Below are positions 25,682 through 34,807 of a stretch of DNA of 64,000 nt, in pieces (within the stretch, counting starts at the first letter, position 1; each line of letters begins with the position of its first letter). The position numbers and the translations under genes were made by a program. The notes beneath the pieces are model-generated. The model had not been told where the DNA came from, made no database searches, and saw only the letters and a program-made list of their open reading frames with translations. Source of the DNA: Algibacter sp. L3A6 (lineage in GTDB: Bacteria; Bacteroidota; Bacteroidia; Flavobacteriales; Flavobacteriaceae); assembly GCF_009796825.1 (NCBI RefSeq), contig NZ_CP047030.1:3532501-3596500 (forward strand), read 5' to 3'.

Positions 25682-27493
25682 TTAATACACATCACTAACT
25701 GTTTCCGTTAGAGTTTTCATAAAAGCGACTAAAGCGTTTTGTTCTTCAATTGTTAAATTAAGTTCATCGAAAGGCAAAGTTTGATGTTCTAAATCGAAAC
25801 CTAAACCGCCACCACCTCCAAGGTTGTAAAATTCTACAACTTCCTCTAAGGATTCGTAAACACCATTATGCATGTAAGGCGCTGTTAGAGCAATATTTCT
25901 AATACTTGGGGTTTTAAACATGCCTCTATGCAGTGGTTCTTTAAAGCTCCAATAAAAACCTAAATCGTCATCAAGTTGTTTGTTTTCTGCTGTTTCCGGA
26001 ACTCCAATAACTTCTTTTTCTGTTTCTGTATAAAAAGGAGGAACGGTTCCGTTGGTTAAAGGCATAAAGTGACAAGTAGCGCACAAGGCTTTTCCCATAA
26101 ATAAATTATACCCCAGTTTTTCTTCATCTGAAAAATTATTTTCCTCGCCTCTTATGTTTTTATCAAATTTAGAATTGAAACCATTTAAGGTTGAAATATA
26201 AGATGAAATTGCTTTTATAACATCCGTATTATTTGAAGCTATTTTTCCGAAGGCATCTTTAAAAAGAGTGGTATAAGTTGAGTCTTTTAGAATGGCGTTC
26301 GAGAATTTATGCACATCGGAATTAAACTCTTTATCATTTGTAAATACAGATGAAATTTGATCTAACAAGGTGTTTGAGCGTCCGTCTAAAAAGAAACCTT
26401 GTTGAAAGGCCGTATTTATAAGTGTTGGTGTGTTTCGTAGCAATGGTTTACCTTGATTATCTAAATTTAGTGCAACATTATCGGCATAGCCTTTATGAGG
26501 TAAATGACAGGTAATACAAGCCATTTTTCCGTTTGCGGAAAGTTTAGGGTCTGAGAATAATTTTTTACCCAAAGTAATCTGTTTCTCAGTTGGGTTTTGG
26601 TTGATAGCGGCTGTAAAATAGTTTAAATTAAAACTATCGTCTTCAAAAAAAGTAGGTGCATCAAAATTAAAAGGCGTAGTGTCTATTGGTTCCCAAAGTG
26701 CACTAGATTTTCTAATATTAACCCAATTCCGAGTAATCGGATTCATGTAATCGCGTGTAAATGTAAAGCGATCGAAAGTATCAAAATCTTGATTTTTATT
26801 AATAAAAGCAATAGCTTTTTCAATATTAGCATTAAAATCGGAGTCTAATTTTTCATTCTTAAGTTTAATACTATTTTGAATCGTAGCCTTATAGACGGTT
26901 TGTAAACTTTCTAGAGAAACAATAGTTTCATCAATGCCTAAATGACTTACAGGCGTATCAAAACCAGATATGGCTAAGCTTACTACACGTAATAGTTGCT
27001 GGTGCGTGGCTATAAAAAAGCGTTGTGGATTAAGGTCTCTTTTTTCAATGGCCTTTTTAAGGTTAGAAAGCATGCCTTTTTGCACGTATAATTCTTGTTT
27101 AAAATCGGCTTCGGTAGTTTCATGATCGTAAATGCTCTCTTCTATTTTTTGATAACCAACAGGTTTTATAATCTTACCGGTGTCTTCTTTATAAATAGGT
27201 AGGGCAGGTCCGTTTGCTCTGTGGCCTACCTCAGGATTTAAATATGATGCGTAAGGTTCAGCTTTTTTGAAAGCAACACGAGATAAAGCGAAATAGGTTT
27301 TGGCTTTTTTACCGTGCATACCTTCGGTTTCTAAACTATCGATATAACTTAAAGCTAAATCTATGTTTTGGGAGTAATAGTTTTGTGCAGCCGACCAATT
27401 TATTACAGAAATGGTTTCTTTTTTATCCTGTTGGCATCCAGTTATTGAAATGCAAATAATTAAGAAGAATAGCGATTTTAAATATCGAAACAT
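25682..27493 (-). CDS. di-haem cytochrome c peroxidase/MauG-like lipoprotein with helical N-domain
   Basis: The 603-residue lipoprotein (lipobox ITGC, Cys20) has an all-helical N-terminal part (about 25-250) that resembles imelysin-type regions seen fused to such peroxidases, and a C-terminal di-haem peroxidase domain (about 295-600). The two haem sites are CITCH (326-330) and CATCH (471-475), each with downstream Met/His candidates (APYMHNGVY near 540). Family members reduce hydrogen peroxide or oxidise protein side chains in the periplasm. It lies 76 nt downstream of a PhoX-like lipoprotein gene, with a strong hairpin in the gap. The substrate is not clear. Confidence 0.9.
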   Translation of the reverse strand: MFRYLKSLFFLIICISITGCQQDKKETISVINWSAAQNYYSQNIDLALSYIDSLETEGMHGKKAKTYFALSRVAFKKAEPYASYLNPEVGHRANGPALPIYKEDTGKIIKPVGYQKIEESIYDHETTEADFKQELYVQKGMLSNLKKAIEKRDLNPQRFFIATHQQLLRVVSLAISGFDTPVSHLGIDETIVSLESLQTVYKATIQNSIKLKNEKLDSDFNANIEKAIAFINKNQDFDTFDRFTFTRDYMNPITRNWVNIRKSSALWEPIDTTPFNFDAPTFFEDDSFNLNYFTAAINQNPTEKQITLGKKLFSDPKLSANGKMACITCHLPHKGYADNVALNLDNQGKPLLRNTPTLINTAFQQGFFLDGRSNTLLDQISSVFTNDKEFNSDVHKFSNAILKDSTYTTLFKDAFGKIASNNTDVIKAISSYISTLNGFNSKFDKNIRGEENNFSDEEKLGYNLFMGKALCATCHFMPLTNGTVPPFYTETEKEVIGVPETAENKQLDDDLGFYWSFKEPLHRGMFKTPSIRNIALTAPYMHNGVYESLEEVVEFYNLGGGGGLGFDLEHQTLPFDELNLTIEEQNALVAFMKTLTETVSDVY

Positions 27494-27514
27494 GTGTAAA
27501 AGTTATAAAAATGA

Positions 27515-27545
27515 AAGAATCTTCATTGCGAAAATGAAGATTCTT
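27515..27545 (-). terminator. intercistronic hairpin between PhoX-like and peroxidase genes
   Basis: A perfect 13-bp stem: AAGAATCTTCATT (27515-27527) and AATGAAGATTCTT (27533-27545), loop of 5 nt. In the minus direction it lies 25 nt after the phosphatase-like gene stop and 22 nt before the peroxidase ATG, followed by a moderately U-rich stretch. It may end most transcripts, lower expression of the second gene, or protect RNA ends. Confidence 0.65.
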
Positions 27546-27569
27546 AATATTAAAAAAATATAGTGTTTA

Positions 27570-29105
27570 CTATCTAGCTAAGCCTTTTAATAATACAATT
27601 TGTCCACCTTGGTTATGTGGTAAACTGCTAGAAACAAAAGCATCGCTTTCCCAGTAATGTGGTTGTAAGTTTAAAATAAATGTATCTGGCACACCTACTT
27701 TGTCAGAGATATCTGTTAAAGCACCAAACTCACCAGAAAACCCTGTAGATCCTGTTGGGTCTAAGTTATTTTCTACTTTTAATTCTAAAACTACTTTTGT
27801 GTTGTTACCGTCTAAATCTGATTGGTAAATTTGAGCAGCATGATTTCTAGAAAAAGAGTTTGGATCTTCTTGTGTGTACACATAGTTTTCTGTTACACAA
27901 ATGTTATCTGGACTTTGTAATTCAGATACGTTACCGTCTTGGTTATTAGTATCGGTATTTCCGCTAATAATTTGAGTTAATTTACCTTCTAATGGATTGG
28001 TTTCATCAAGTTCAATTTTGTAAACTGTTCCCCAATCGTTGTAAGTGCCTCTTCCAGGACCTCTTCCTGTTACAGCAAAAAATACGTCTCTTGCATTAGC
28101 ATCGCTACCTTTTCTGTAATCTACATCTTCAACACGCATAAATTGCGAAGCAAATACATTTGTACAAGCAGTTTCCATTTCGTCTTTAGTTAAGCTTGCA
28201 CCATCTACAATCTCTACAAACTCGATATCGTAAGTGTTTTGAAAATCTAGGCTACCTTCATTATAAACTTGATCTGCAGCAACATCCATAAACCCTCCAG
28301 CTCCGTCAGAAACTTGCTTAAATCTTAAAACATAAATTTTTCCGTTTTCTAAATCTGCATCACCATTTTCAGATAAGTACATTGTTACTTGGCCTTCAGA
28401 TCCGCTAGAATCATCATCACCACCAATTATTACGGTTTTCCCAGCATAAGTACTTTTTGGTAATGGTACGGCGTTTTCCCAAGCAAATTCACCTAAAGCA
28501 TCTAAACCAAAATCGGCAGTTGGAGTAGGTGTTTCAATCCAAGGATCGATACCTTTAACATCGTAAGCGTAACTTTCTGAAGCTGATAAAAAGATGTCTT
28601 TATCACCACCATGTACAGCAGCTTCCCACATAGTACCAGAGCATTGTCTTGCATAATCTGCAACACCACTATTTAATAACCAATCGCCAGAAATAGGATT
28701 AAGGTCTTTATCAAAACGAATTCTAGAAACAGCATAATCATCTTCTGCATTTACAACATAGATGTACTCTTCACCGTCTTTTAAAAATCCTGCACCATCT
28801 TGAGCACCAACTAAACGAAAACCGTTAGAAAGCACATCTGTAGAACTTAATAAAGAAAAAGCTTCTACTGTACTAAATTCACTGTGTAATTTTACTAAAG
28901 GCGCTAAAGACGATTTGTTTGTAAACATGGCTACTGGAGGTGTAAAATCTTCACCATCCTCACCGTCTTTTCCGTCTTCGCCATCTTTTCCGTCAACACC
29001 GTTAATACCATCTTTTCCATCTTCGATATCACAGCTAACTATTACTGTACTTGTAGATGTTACAATAAAAAGGAATAAAAATAATTTAATGTACTTGTTC
29101 ATCAT
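27570..29105 (-). CDS. PhoX-like (DUF839) lipoprotein with collagen-like stalk
   Basis: The 511-residue lipoprotein (Cys25 after STVIVS) has, directly after the lipid site, eight Gly-X-Y triplets with glycine at residues 30, 33, 36 and so on to 51, mostly GKD and GED. The rest (about 55-505) is rich in short beta repeats and has SPDNICVTENYVYTQED, which resembles the metal-binding part of PhoX/DUF839 propeller phosphatases. PhoX enzymes need calcium and iron and release phosphate from organic esters. The collagen-like stalk would hold the propeller off the membrane. Function as phosphatase is inference; I cannot place all metal ligands. Confidence 0.75.
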   Translation of the reverse strand: MMNKYIKLFLFLFIVTSTSTVIVSCDIEDGKDGINGVDGKDGEDGKDGEDGEDFTPPVAMFTNKSSLAPLVKLHSEFSTVEAFSLLSSTDVLSNGFRLVGAQDGAGFLKDGEEYIYVVNAEDDYAVSRIRFDKDLNPISGDWLLNSGVADYARQCSGTMWEAAVHGGDKDIFLSASESYAYDVKGIDPWIETPTPTADFGLDALGEFAWENAVPLPKSTYAGKTVIIGGDDDSSGSEGQVTMYLSENGDADLENGKIYVLRFKQVSDGAGGFMDVAADQVYNEGSLDFQNTYDIEFVEIVDGASLTKDEMETACTNVFASQFMRVEDVDYRKGSDANARDVFFAVTGRGPGRGTYNDWGTVYKIELDETNPLEGKLTQIISGNTDTNNQDGNVSELQSPDNICVTENYVYTQEDPNSFSRNHAAQIYQSDLDGNNTKVVLELKVENNLDPTGSTGFSGEFGALTDISDKVGVPDTFILNLQPHYWESDAFVSSSLPHNQGGQIVLLKGLAR

Positions 29106-29138
29106 TTAATATATAAATATTGGTTAATTAATTCGAGT

Positions 29139-29146
29139 CAAAATTA
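29139..29146 (-). promoter_or_regulatory. candidate -7 box (TAATTTTG) for the PhoX-like gene
   Basis: Minus-strand TAATTTTG, 33 nt ahead of the ATG at 29105, fits TAnnTTTG. No clear -33 TTTG is present. Confidence 0.4.
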
Positions 29147-29400
29147 GAATTTGAATCAAAGAACCGTGTTAACTAACTGCTGTGCTTAATTTAATTTTAA
29201 GTAACCTTAGTGTTAAAAAGATTACTTAAATATTAACAACCTCTAGAATTAAGTACTGAAATGTTAAGTGAATATAAAATGAATGTTTCTTAAATTTAAT
29301 ACGACAAAATTGGCGGTTTAATTTCCTGTTAATTCTTAACGAAATTTTTAGAATTGCAAAATTGAATAAGCTTATATTTACACTTTCTATCTATTTTAAT

Positions 29401-31002
29401 ATGCCAGCAGACTGTATTTCGTTTAAAAACACAGGATATTTTTCAAGTTTAATTTGTGATTATCTCGATGAAAATCAAGAGTTAAAACCATTTTACAACC
29501 GTTTTCCAAACCTTGATAATTTCAAAAATCAAATTGAAGAAAAGGGAGCGAGTTTTTCTCCAGAATCTCGAAATGTATTGCATGGTGTACTAACTGAACA
29601 GTATAAAAAGGTTGATGCTTCGGCATTAACACTTCAAAATATAGATTTATTAAAACAGGAAAACACCTTTACTGTTACAACAGGGCACCAGCTAAACTTG
29701 TTTACGGGGCCACTTTATTTTCTGTATAAAATAGTATCGGCTATTAATCTTTCAAAAGAATTAAAAGAAAAATATCCCGATCAAAATTTTGTTCCTATTT
29801 ATTGGATGGCAACAGAAGATCATGATTTTGATGAAATAAATTATTTTAACTTCAGAGGAAAAAAAGTACAATGGAATAAGGAGGCTAGTGGAGCCGTTGG
29901 AGAATTATCTACCGATGGTTTAGCGGAAGTTTTTGAAGTGTTTTCTAATGAAATAGGACATACCAAAAACGCAGAGCATTTAAAAAGCCTTTTCCAAGAC
30001 GCTTATTTAGAACATGATAATTTAGCCGATGCTACTAGATATTTAGCAAATGATGTGTTTCACGAATATGGTTTAGTTATTGTTGAGGCTAACCATGCCG
30101 AATTGAAAAAAGAGTTTATCCCTTTTATAGAAACCGAATTGTTAAACCAAACATCGTTTAAGGCAGTTACGGAAACTATAGAAGATTTAAATAATTATTC
30201 TAAAGGCTATAAAGCGCAAGTAAACCCAAGAGAAATAAACTTGTTCTATCTAAATGAAAATTTAAGAGAACGTATAGTTTTTGAAGACCATATATATAAG
30301 GTTGTAAATACGTCAATAACTTGGACTAAGGAAGAGATTTTAGATGAATTAAGAAATTATCCAGAACGATTTTCTCCAAACGTAATTATGCGACCTCTAT
30401 ACCAAGAAGTGGTTTTACCAAACCTATGTTACATTGGCGGCGGCGGAGAATTGGCGTATTGGTTTCAATTAAAAAAATATTTTAATACAGTAGAGGTACC
30501 TTTTCCGGTACTGTTATTAAGAAATTCAGTTTTAATTCAAACGGAAAGTCAGAGTAAAAAGCTTCAAAATTTAAATATTTCTAAAGAAGATATTTTCTTA
30601 AAACGAAGTGCCTTCATTAATAAAAAAGTTAGAGAAATTTCTAATATTGATATCGATTTTTCTGAACAAAAAAAGCACTTGGTACAACAATTTGAAAGTA
30701 TGTACGAGCTAGCCGAAGATACCGATAAATCGTTTTTAGGAGCCGTAAAGGCTCAAGAAGTAAAGCAATTGCAAGGTTTAGAGCATTTAGAAAATCGTTT
30801 ACTTAAAGCTCAAAAGCGTAAATTGAAAGATGCTGTTTCGAGAATGACCGACTTACAAACCGAACTTTTTCCGGGTGGTAGTTTACAGGAACGAAACACT
30901 AATTTTTCGGAGTTTTATTTAGAATATGGCGAGCAATTATTACCAAACTTAATAGAAAACTTACAACCTTTAAAAGGCGATTTTTTACTGTTAACAATTT
31001 AG
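29401..31002 (+). CDS. bshC: bacillithiol synthase (cysteine-adding enzyme)
   Basis: The 533-residue protein adds cysteine to glucosaminyl-malate to complete bacillithiol. Motifs include TGHQLNLFTGPLYFLYKI, IYWMATEDHDFDEINYF and YIGGGGELAYWFQLK, all BshC landmarks. The frame is open from TTG 29362, but the ATG at 29401 (MPADCISFKNTGYF) is the family N-terminus, and a weak promoter-like TTG-N16-TATATTTA (29354-29380) lies just before it, so 29401 is chosen. It precedes guaA by 55 nt. Confidence 0.96.
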   Translation: MPADCISFKNTGYFSSLICDYLDENQELKPFYNRFPNLDNFKNQIEEKGASFSPESRNVLHGVLTEQYKKVDASALTLQNIDLLKQENTFTVTTGHQLNLFTGPLYFLYKIVSAINLSKELKEKYPDQNFVPIYWMATEDHDFDEINYFNFRGKKVQWNKEASGAVGELSTDGLAEVFEVFSNEIGHTKNAEHLKSLFQDAYLEHDNLADATRYLANDVFHEYGLVIVEANHAELKKEFIPFIETELLNQTSFKAVTETIEDLNNYSKGYKAQVNPREINLFYLNENLRERIVFEDHIYKVVNTSITWTKEEILDELRNYPERFSPNVIMRPLYQEVVLPNLCYIGGGGELAYWFQLKKYFNTVEVPFPVLLLRNSVLIQTESQSKKLQNLNISKEDIFLKRSAFINKKVREISNIDIDFSEQKKHLVQQFESMYELAEDTDKSFLGAVKAQEVKQLQGLEHLENRLLKAQKRKLKDAVSRMTDLQTELFPGGSLQERNTNFSEFYLEYGEQLLPNLIENLQPLKGDFLLLTI

Positions 31003-31046
31003 TTAAAAAAGTTGTTGTGCTAATTCGTCATTTTAAAATCAATCCT

Positions 31047-31054
31047 TATTTTTG
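31047..31054 (+). promoter_or_regulatory. candidate -7 box (TATTTTTG) for guaA
   Basis: TATTTTTG matches TAnnTTTG and ends 3 nt before the guaA ATG at 31058. If it is a true promoter the transcript would be leaderless or nearly so; otherwise it is a chance match and guaA is read from the bshC promoter. Confidence 0.35.
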
Positions 31055-31057
31055 CGC

Positions 31058-32593
31058 ATGCAACATGACAAGGTACTTATTTTAGACTTCGGATCGCAAT
31101 ACACACAACTTATTGCCCGTCGAGTTAGGGAACTCAACATTTACTCCGAAATACATCCATTTAACAAAATTCCAACCAATTTAGAAACCTACAAGGCAGT
31201 TATTCTTTCGGGAAGTCCAAACTCTGTAAGAGGTGAAGATGCTTTGCATCCTGATTTATCAGAAATTAGAGGAAAAAAACCAATGCTAGCCGTATGCTAT
31301 GGCGCGCAATATTTAGCGCATTTTTCGGGAGGTGAAGTAGCACCTTCGAATACTAGAGAATATGGCCGAGCTAACTTATCGTTTATAAAAACTGATGAGC
31401 CTTTTGTAAAAAACATTAGCGAAGGCAGTCAAGTTTGGATGAGCCACTCTGATACTATTAAAAAGTTACCAACAAATGGTGTTTTAGTAGCGAGTACGAA
31501 CGACGTAGAAAATGCCGCTTACAAAATTGAAGGAGAAAGCACTTATGCTATTCAATTTCACCCAGAAGTTTACCACTCTACAGATGGAAAACAACTTTTA
31601 GAAAACTTTTTAGTAGCTATCGCAGGTTTAAAACAAGACTGGACTCCAGATTCTTTTGTAGAAGAAACTGTAGCAGCTATTCGAGAAAAAGTAGGGAACG
31701 ATAAAGTAGTTTTAGGGCTTTCTGGTGGTGTAGATTCTACCGTAGCAGCTGTTTTACTTAATAAAGCTATTGGTGAAAACTTATATTGCATTTTTGTTAA
31801 TAATGGATTGTTACGTAAAAATGAATTTACTTCAGTTTTAAAACAATACGAAGGTATGGGACTTAACGTAAAAGGCGTTGATGCTTCTGAGCGTTTTTTA
31901 GAAGCTTTAAAAGGTCTAGAAGATCCTGAGAAAAAACGTAAAGCAATTGGTAATTCTTTTATCGAAGTTTTTGATGATGAAGCTCACAAATTAACCGATG
32001 TAAAATGGTTGGCACAAGGTACTATTTATCCTGATGTTATCGAGAGTGTATCTGCTACAGGCGGACCATCGGCAACTATCAAAAGTCACCATAACGTAGG
32101 TGGATTACCAGATTTCATGAAACTTAAAATTGTGGAGCCACTTCGTGCTATTTTTAAAGATGAAGTACGCCGTGTTGGTGCAACTTTAGGTATCGATCCA
32201 GAATTATTAGGTCGTCACCCTTTTCCTGGCCCTGGTTTAGGAATTCGTATTTTAGGTGATATTACAGCCGAAAAAGTACAAATGCTTCAGGAAGTAGATG
32301 CTATTTTTATAAATGGTTTAAAAGAATGGGGATTGTACGATAAGGTTTGGCAAGCAGGAGCTATGTTGTTACCAGTTAATAGCGTAGGTGTAATGGGCGA
32401 TGAGCGTACTTACGAGAAGTGTGTTGCACTTAGAGCAGTGGAAAGTACCGATGGTATGACGGCTGACTGGGTAAACTTACCTTATGAGTTTTTACAAAAA
32501 ACATCGAACGATATTATTAATAAAGTTAAAGGTGTAAACCGTGTGGTTTACGATATTAGTTCTAAGCCACCAGCAACCATTGAATGGGAATAG
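31058..32593 (+). CDS. guaA: GMP synthase (glutamine-hydrolysing)
   Basis: The 511-residue enzyme converts XMP to GMP with glutamine and ATP. It holds a class I glutamine amidotransferase domain (1-195; nucleophile in AVCYGAQYLAH, His and Glu in IQFHPEVYHS), an ATP pyrophosphatase (PP-loop LGLSGGVDSTVAA) and the C-terminal dimerisation domain (RHPFPGPGLGIRILG). The frame can be read from a TTG at 31052 but MQHDKVLILDFGSQYTQ is the normal start, so ATG 31058 is used. guaC at 5.8 kb runs the reverse flow of GMP to IMP. Confidence 0.97.
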   Translation: MQHDKVLILDFGSQYTQLIARRVRELNIYSEIHPFNKIPTNLETYKAVILSGSPNSVRGEDALHPDLSEIRGKKPMLAVCYGAQYLAHFSGGEVAPSNTREYGRANLSFIKTDEPFVKNISEGSQVWMSHSDTIKKLPTNGVLVASTNDVENAAYKIEGESTYAIQFHPEVYHSTDGKQLLENFLVAIAGLKQDWTPDSFVEETVAAIREKVGNDKVVLGLSGGVDSTVAAVLLNKAIGENLYCIFVNNGLLRKNEFTSVLKQYEGMGLNVKGVDASERFLEALKGLEDPEKKRKAIGNSFIEVFDDEAHKLTDVKWLAQGTIYPDVIESVSATGGPSATIKSHHNVGGLPDFMKLKIVEPLRAIFKDEVRRVGATLGIDPELLGRHPFPGPGLGIRILGDITAEKVQMLQEVDAIFINGLKEWGLYDKVWQAGAMLLPVNSVGVMGDERTYEKCVALRAVESTDGMTADWVNLPYEFLQKTSNDIINKVKGVNRVVYDISSKPPATIEWE

Positions 32594-32638
32594 GGGTTTG
32601 TAACCAATTTTAATTCTATGGAATTTTGTTTTAGCAAG

Positions 32639-32685
32639 CAGAAAACTAATGCCTATAATTTTTAAGAATTAGTTGGCTGTTTTGT
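32639..32685 (+). terminator. probable terminator after guaA
   Basis: Bulged stem: CAG (32639-32641) with CTG (32677-32679), and AACTAAT (32644-32650) with ATTAGTT (32668-32674), followed by TTTTGTT. It is 46 nt after the guaA stop. The internal AA/GG mismatch makes it weaker than the other terminators listed. Confidence 0.5.
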
Positions 32686-32716
32686 TAAAAACAAACGTAT
32701 ATCCAAATAATGATAA

Positions 32717-32785
32717 TACCTAATTGATGTTTAAGTTTTGGCATGTTATGTGCTATAACTATTAAAAATAAGCATCAATTAGGTA
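32717..32785 (+). promoter_or_regulatory. 17-bp leader hairpin before the LysM gene
   Basis: TACCTAATTGATGTTTA (32717-32733) pairs with TAAGCATCAATTAGGTA (32769-32785): 16 Watson-Crick pairs and one G-U, with a 35-nt loop. It ends 17 nt before the ATG at 32803 with only A/T between, and no T run follows it at once, so it does not look like a plain terminator. It could control translation or bind a dimeric protein as DNA. Confidence 0.6.
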
Positions 32786-32802
32786 ATTTTAAAAAAACAT
32801 AA

Positions 32803-34743
32803 ATGAGTAAATTCTTTTCCATTATTTTAATTGCATTAGTGTGTAGTTTTGGCACATTACAAGCGCAAAATTTTAGTACACACCAAGTAAAATCAGGAGA
32901 AACAGTAGAGAGTATAGCAAAGCGTTATTTTGTAACAGCTAGCGATATTTATTCTTTAAATCCAGATGCTAAAAAGGAATTAAAGACAAATACTATATTA
33001 ATTATTCCTATTTCTAAAGCTAATCAGCCAACAGTTACTACGGTAAAGGAATTAAAAGGTTTTAGAACACACAAAACAAAACGTAAAGAAACCTTATACA
33101 GTTTAGCTAAAAAGTACAATGTATCGGAAGATGATATTAAAAAGTACAACAAGTTTTTATACGCGAATACACTTCGTAAAGGTGATAAACTTCAAATCCC
33201 TATTTTAAAAGAAACTAAAGTTGTTGATGAAGTGAAGAATACAAAACCATATTTGGTACAAGCCAAAGAAGGTAAGTGGCGTATTGCTTATAAATTCGGA
33301 ATTACTTTAGAAGAATTGGAAGCGCTTAACCCTAAAATGGGAGCTGTACTTCAAGAAGGACAACAAATTAATGTTCCTAATTTAGAGAAAGAAGAAATTA
33401 AGAAGGTTGACGAAACTTACGGTTATTATAAAGTACTACCTAAAGAAGGATTTTATCGTCTAAAATTAAAACTAGGTTTAACTCAAGAAGAACTAGAAGC
33501 TTTAAATCCTGAATTGAAAGAAACGGGATTAAAAGTTGGTATGATTTTAAAAACACCACAAGGCAATACTAATTTAGCAGGTGTTATAAATACAAGTTAC
33601 GATGGTACTTCTTCTGATTTAAAAATGAAAATAAAAGATTACAACACAAAGCATATTGCTATTATGTTGCCTTTTAGATTAAATCGTGTGGAGTTTGATA
33701 CCACTGCAGATACTAGAAAGAGTATAAAAAGTGATCCGTATTTAAATGCCTCTTTAGATTTTCAATCTGGTGTTTTAATGGCTATCGATTCTTTAAAAGC
33801 TTTAGGACTTTCTCTTAAAGTTGATGTTTATGATACTAAATATGAAGTAAGTGAAGTTTCTAGAATTTTAGCTAATAACGATTTTAGTGATGTAGATGCT
33901 GTTATTGGTCCATTAACGCCAATCACATTTGCTAAAGTAGCATCAGAATTACAAGTAAACAATGTACCTGTAGTTTCTCCAATTGGGTTAGATTTACAAT
34001 TACGTTCTAACGTTTTTCAATCTAGGCCTAAAACAGAATTACTAAAAAGTAGAATTGTACAATTCGTTAAAAAAGATACCTTAAGTAATAATGTTATTAT
34101 TGTGGCAGATTCTAAACACGTATCTATAGCAAACGAATTAAAGCGTACGTTTAATCAAGCTTCTATTGTTTATTCGAGAAAGAATAAAAAAGGGCAAGAT
34201 GAAAATTATGTACTCGTTAATGATATTGTAGGTTCGTTAAAAGCAGGTAATAACTATGTGTTTTTAGAAACCGCTAATGCTGGTTTTGTATCGAATGTAA
34301 CAAGTTTATTAGCTTCGGTTAATAATACTATAGAGCCTGGACAAAAAAATAATGACAAAAAGAAAATCACTTTGGTTACGACCGATATGAATGATGCTTT
34401 TGAAGGTGACCAGGTTTCTAACGAACATTTATCTAAATTGAATTTTCATTTTGCAGCAACGTCGAAATGGTTCGATGAAACTGAAAATAGTTTTGTTAAA
34501 AAATACGAAAGCATGTATAACGCAACTCCAAATAAAAGAGCCGTTCGTGGTTTCGATTTAACTATGGATGTTGTTTTACGTTTAGTATCTTCAAATAGTT
34601 TATATGAGTCGGTTAACGAAGCTCCATTAACAGAATATATTGAAAGTAAATTTGCGTACAAAAAAGATATTTCTGGTGGTTATTATAACGACAGTATCTA
34701 TCTAGTAAAACATCAAAATTTACGTATTATAGAAGTTAAATAA
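32803..34743 (+). CDS. LysM-repeat protein with type-1 periplasmic-binding domain
   Basis: The 646-residue exported protein has a signal peptide (1-21), four LysM repeats (about 24-70, 85-135, 148-195, 205-255; for example THQVKSGETVESIAKRYFV and LEELEALNPKMG), then a type 1 periplasmic-binding-like fold (about 280-640; IAIMLPFRLNRVEF, VIGPLTPITFAKVA). LysM binds peptidoglycan; the second fold binds a small ligand in ABC systems, but no permease or ATPase is adjacent, and it has no lipobox. It may sense or anchor at the wall, as LpoA-like proteins do for penicillin-binding proteins; that is inference. A strong leader hairpin precedes it. Confidence 0.88.
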   Translation: MSKFFSIILIALVCSFGTLQAQNFSTHQVKSGETVESIAKRYFVTASDIYSLNPDAKKELKTNTILIIPISKANQPTVTTVKELKGFRTHKTKRKETLYSLAKKYNVSEDDIKKYNKFLYANTLRKGDKLQIPILKETKVVDEVKNTKPYLVQAKEGKWRIAYKFGITLEELEALNPKMGAVLQEGQQINVPNLEKEEIKKVDETYGYYKVLPKEGFYRLKLKLGLTQEELEALNPELKETGLKVGMILKTPQGNTNLAGVINTSYDGTSSDLKMKIKDYNTKHIAIMLPFRLNRVEFDTTADTRKSIKSDPYLNASLDFQSGVLMAIDSLKALGLSLKVDVYDTKYEVSEVSRILANNDFSDVDAVIGPLTPITFAKVASELQVNNVPVVSPIGLDLQLRSNVFQSRPKTELLKSRIVQFVKKDTLSNNVIIVADSKHVSIANELKRTFNQASIVYSRKNKKGQDENYVLVNDIVGSLKAGNNYVFLETANAGFVSNVTSLLASVNNTIEPGQKNNDKKKITLVTTDMNDAFEGDQVSNEHLSKLNFHFAATSKWFDETENSFVKKYESMYNATPNKRAVRGFDLTMDVVLRLVSSNSLYESVNEAPLTEYIESKFAYKKDISGGYYNDSIYLVKHQNLRIIEVK

Positions 34744-34807
34744 TAAAAATAAGTCAAGATATAATCTAATCGTTTTTATATCATATTAATAAATTTAATT
34801 TTTTATT

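Noticed and set aside
28915..29109. Plus-strand frame with a Ser-Pro repeat
   Set aside because: It is only the reverse reading of the Gly-X-Y collagen-like codons of the PhoX-like lipoprotein.
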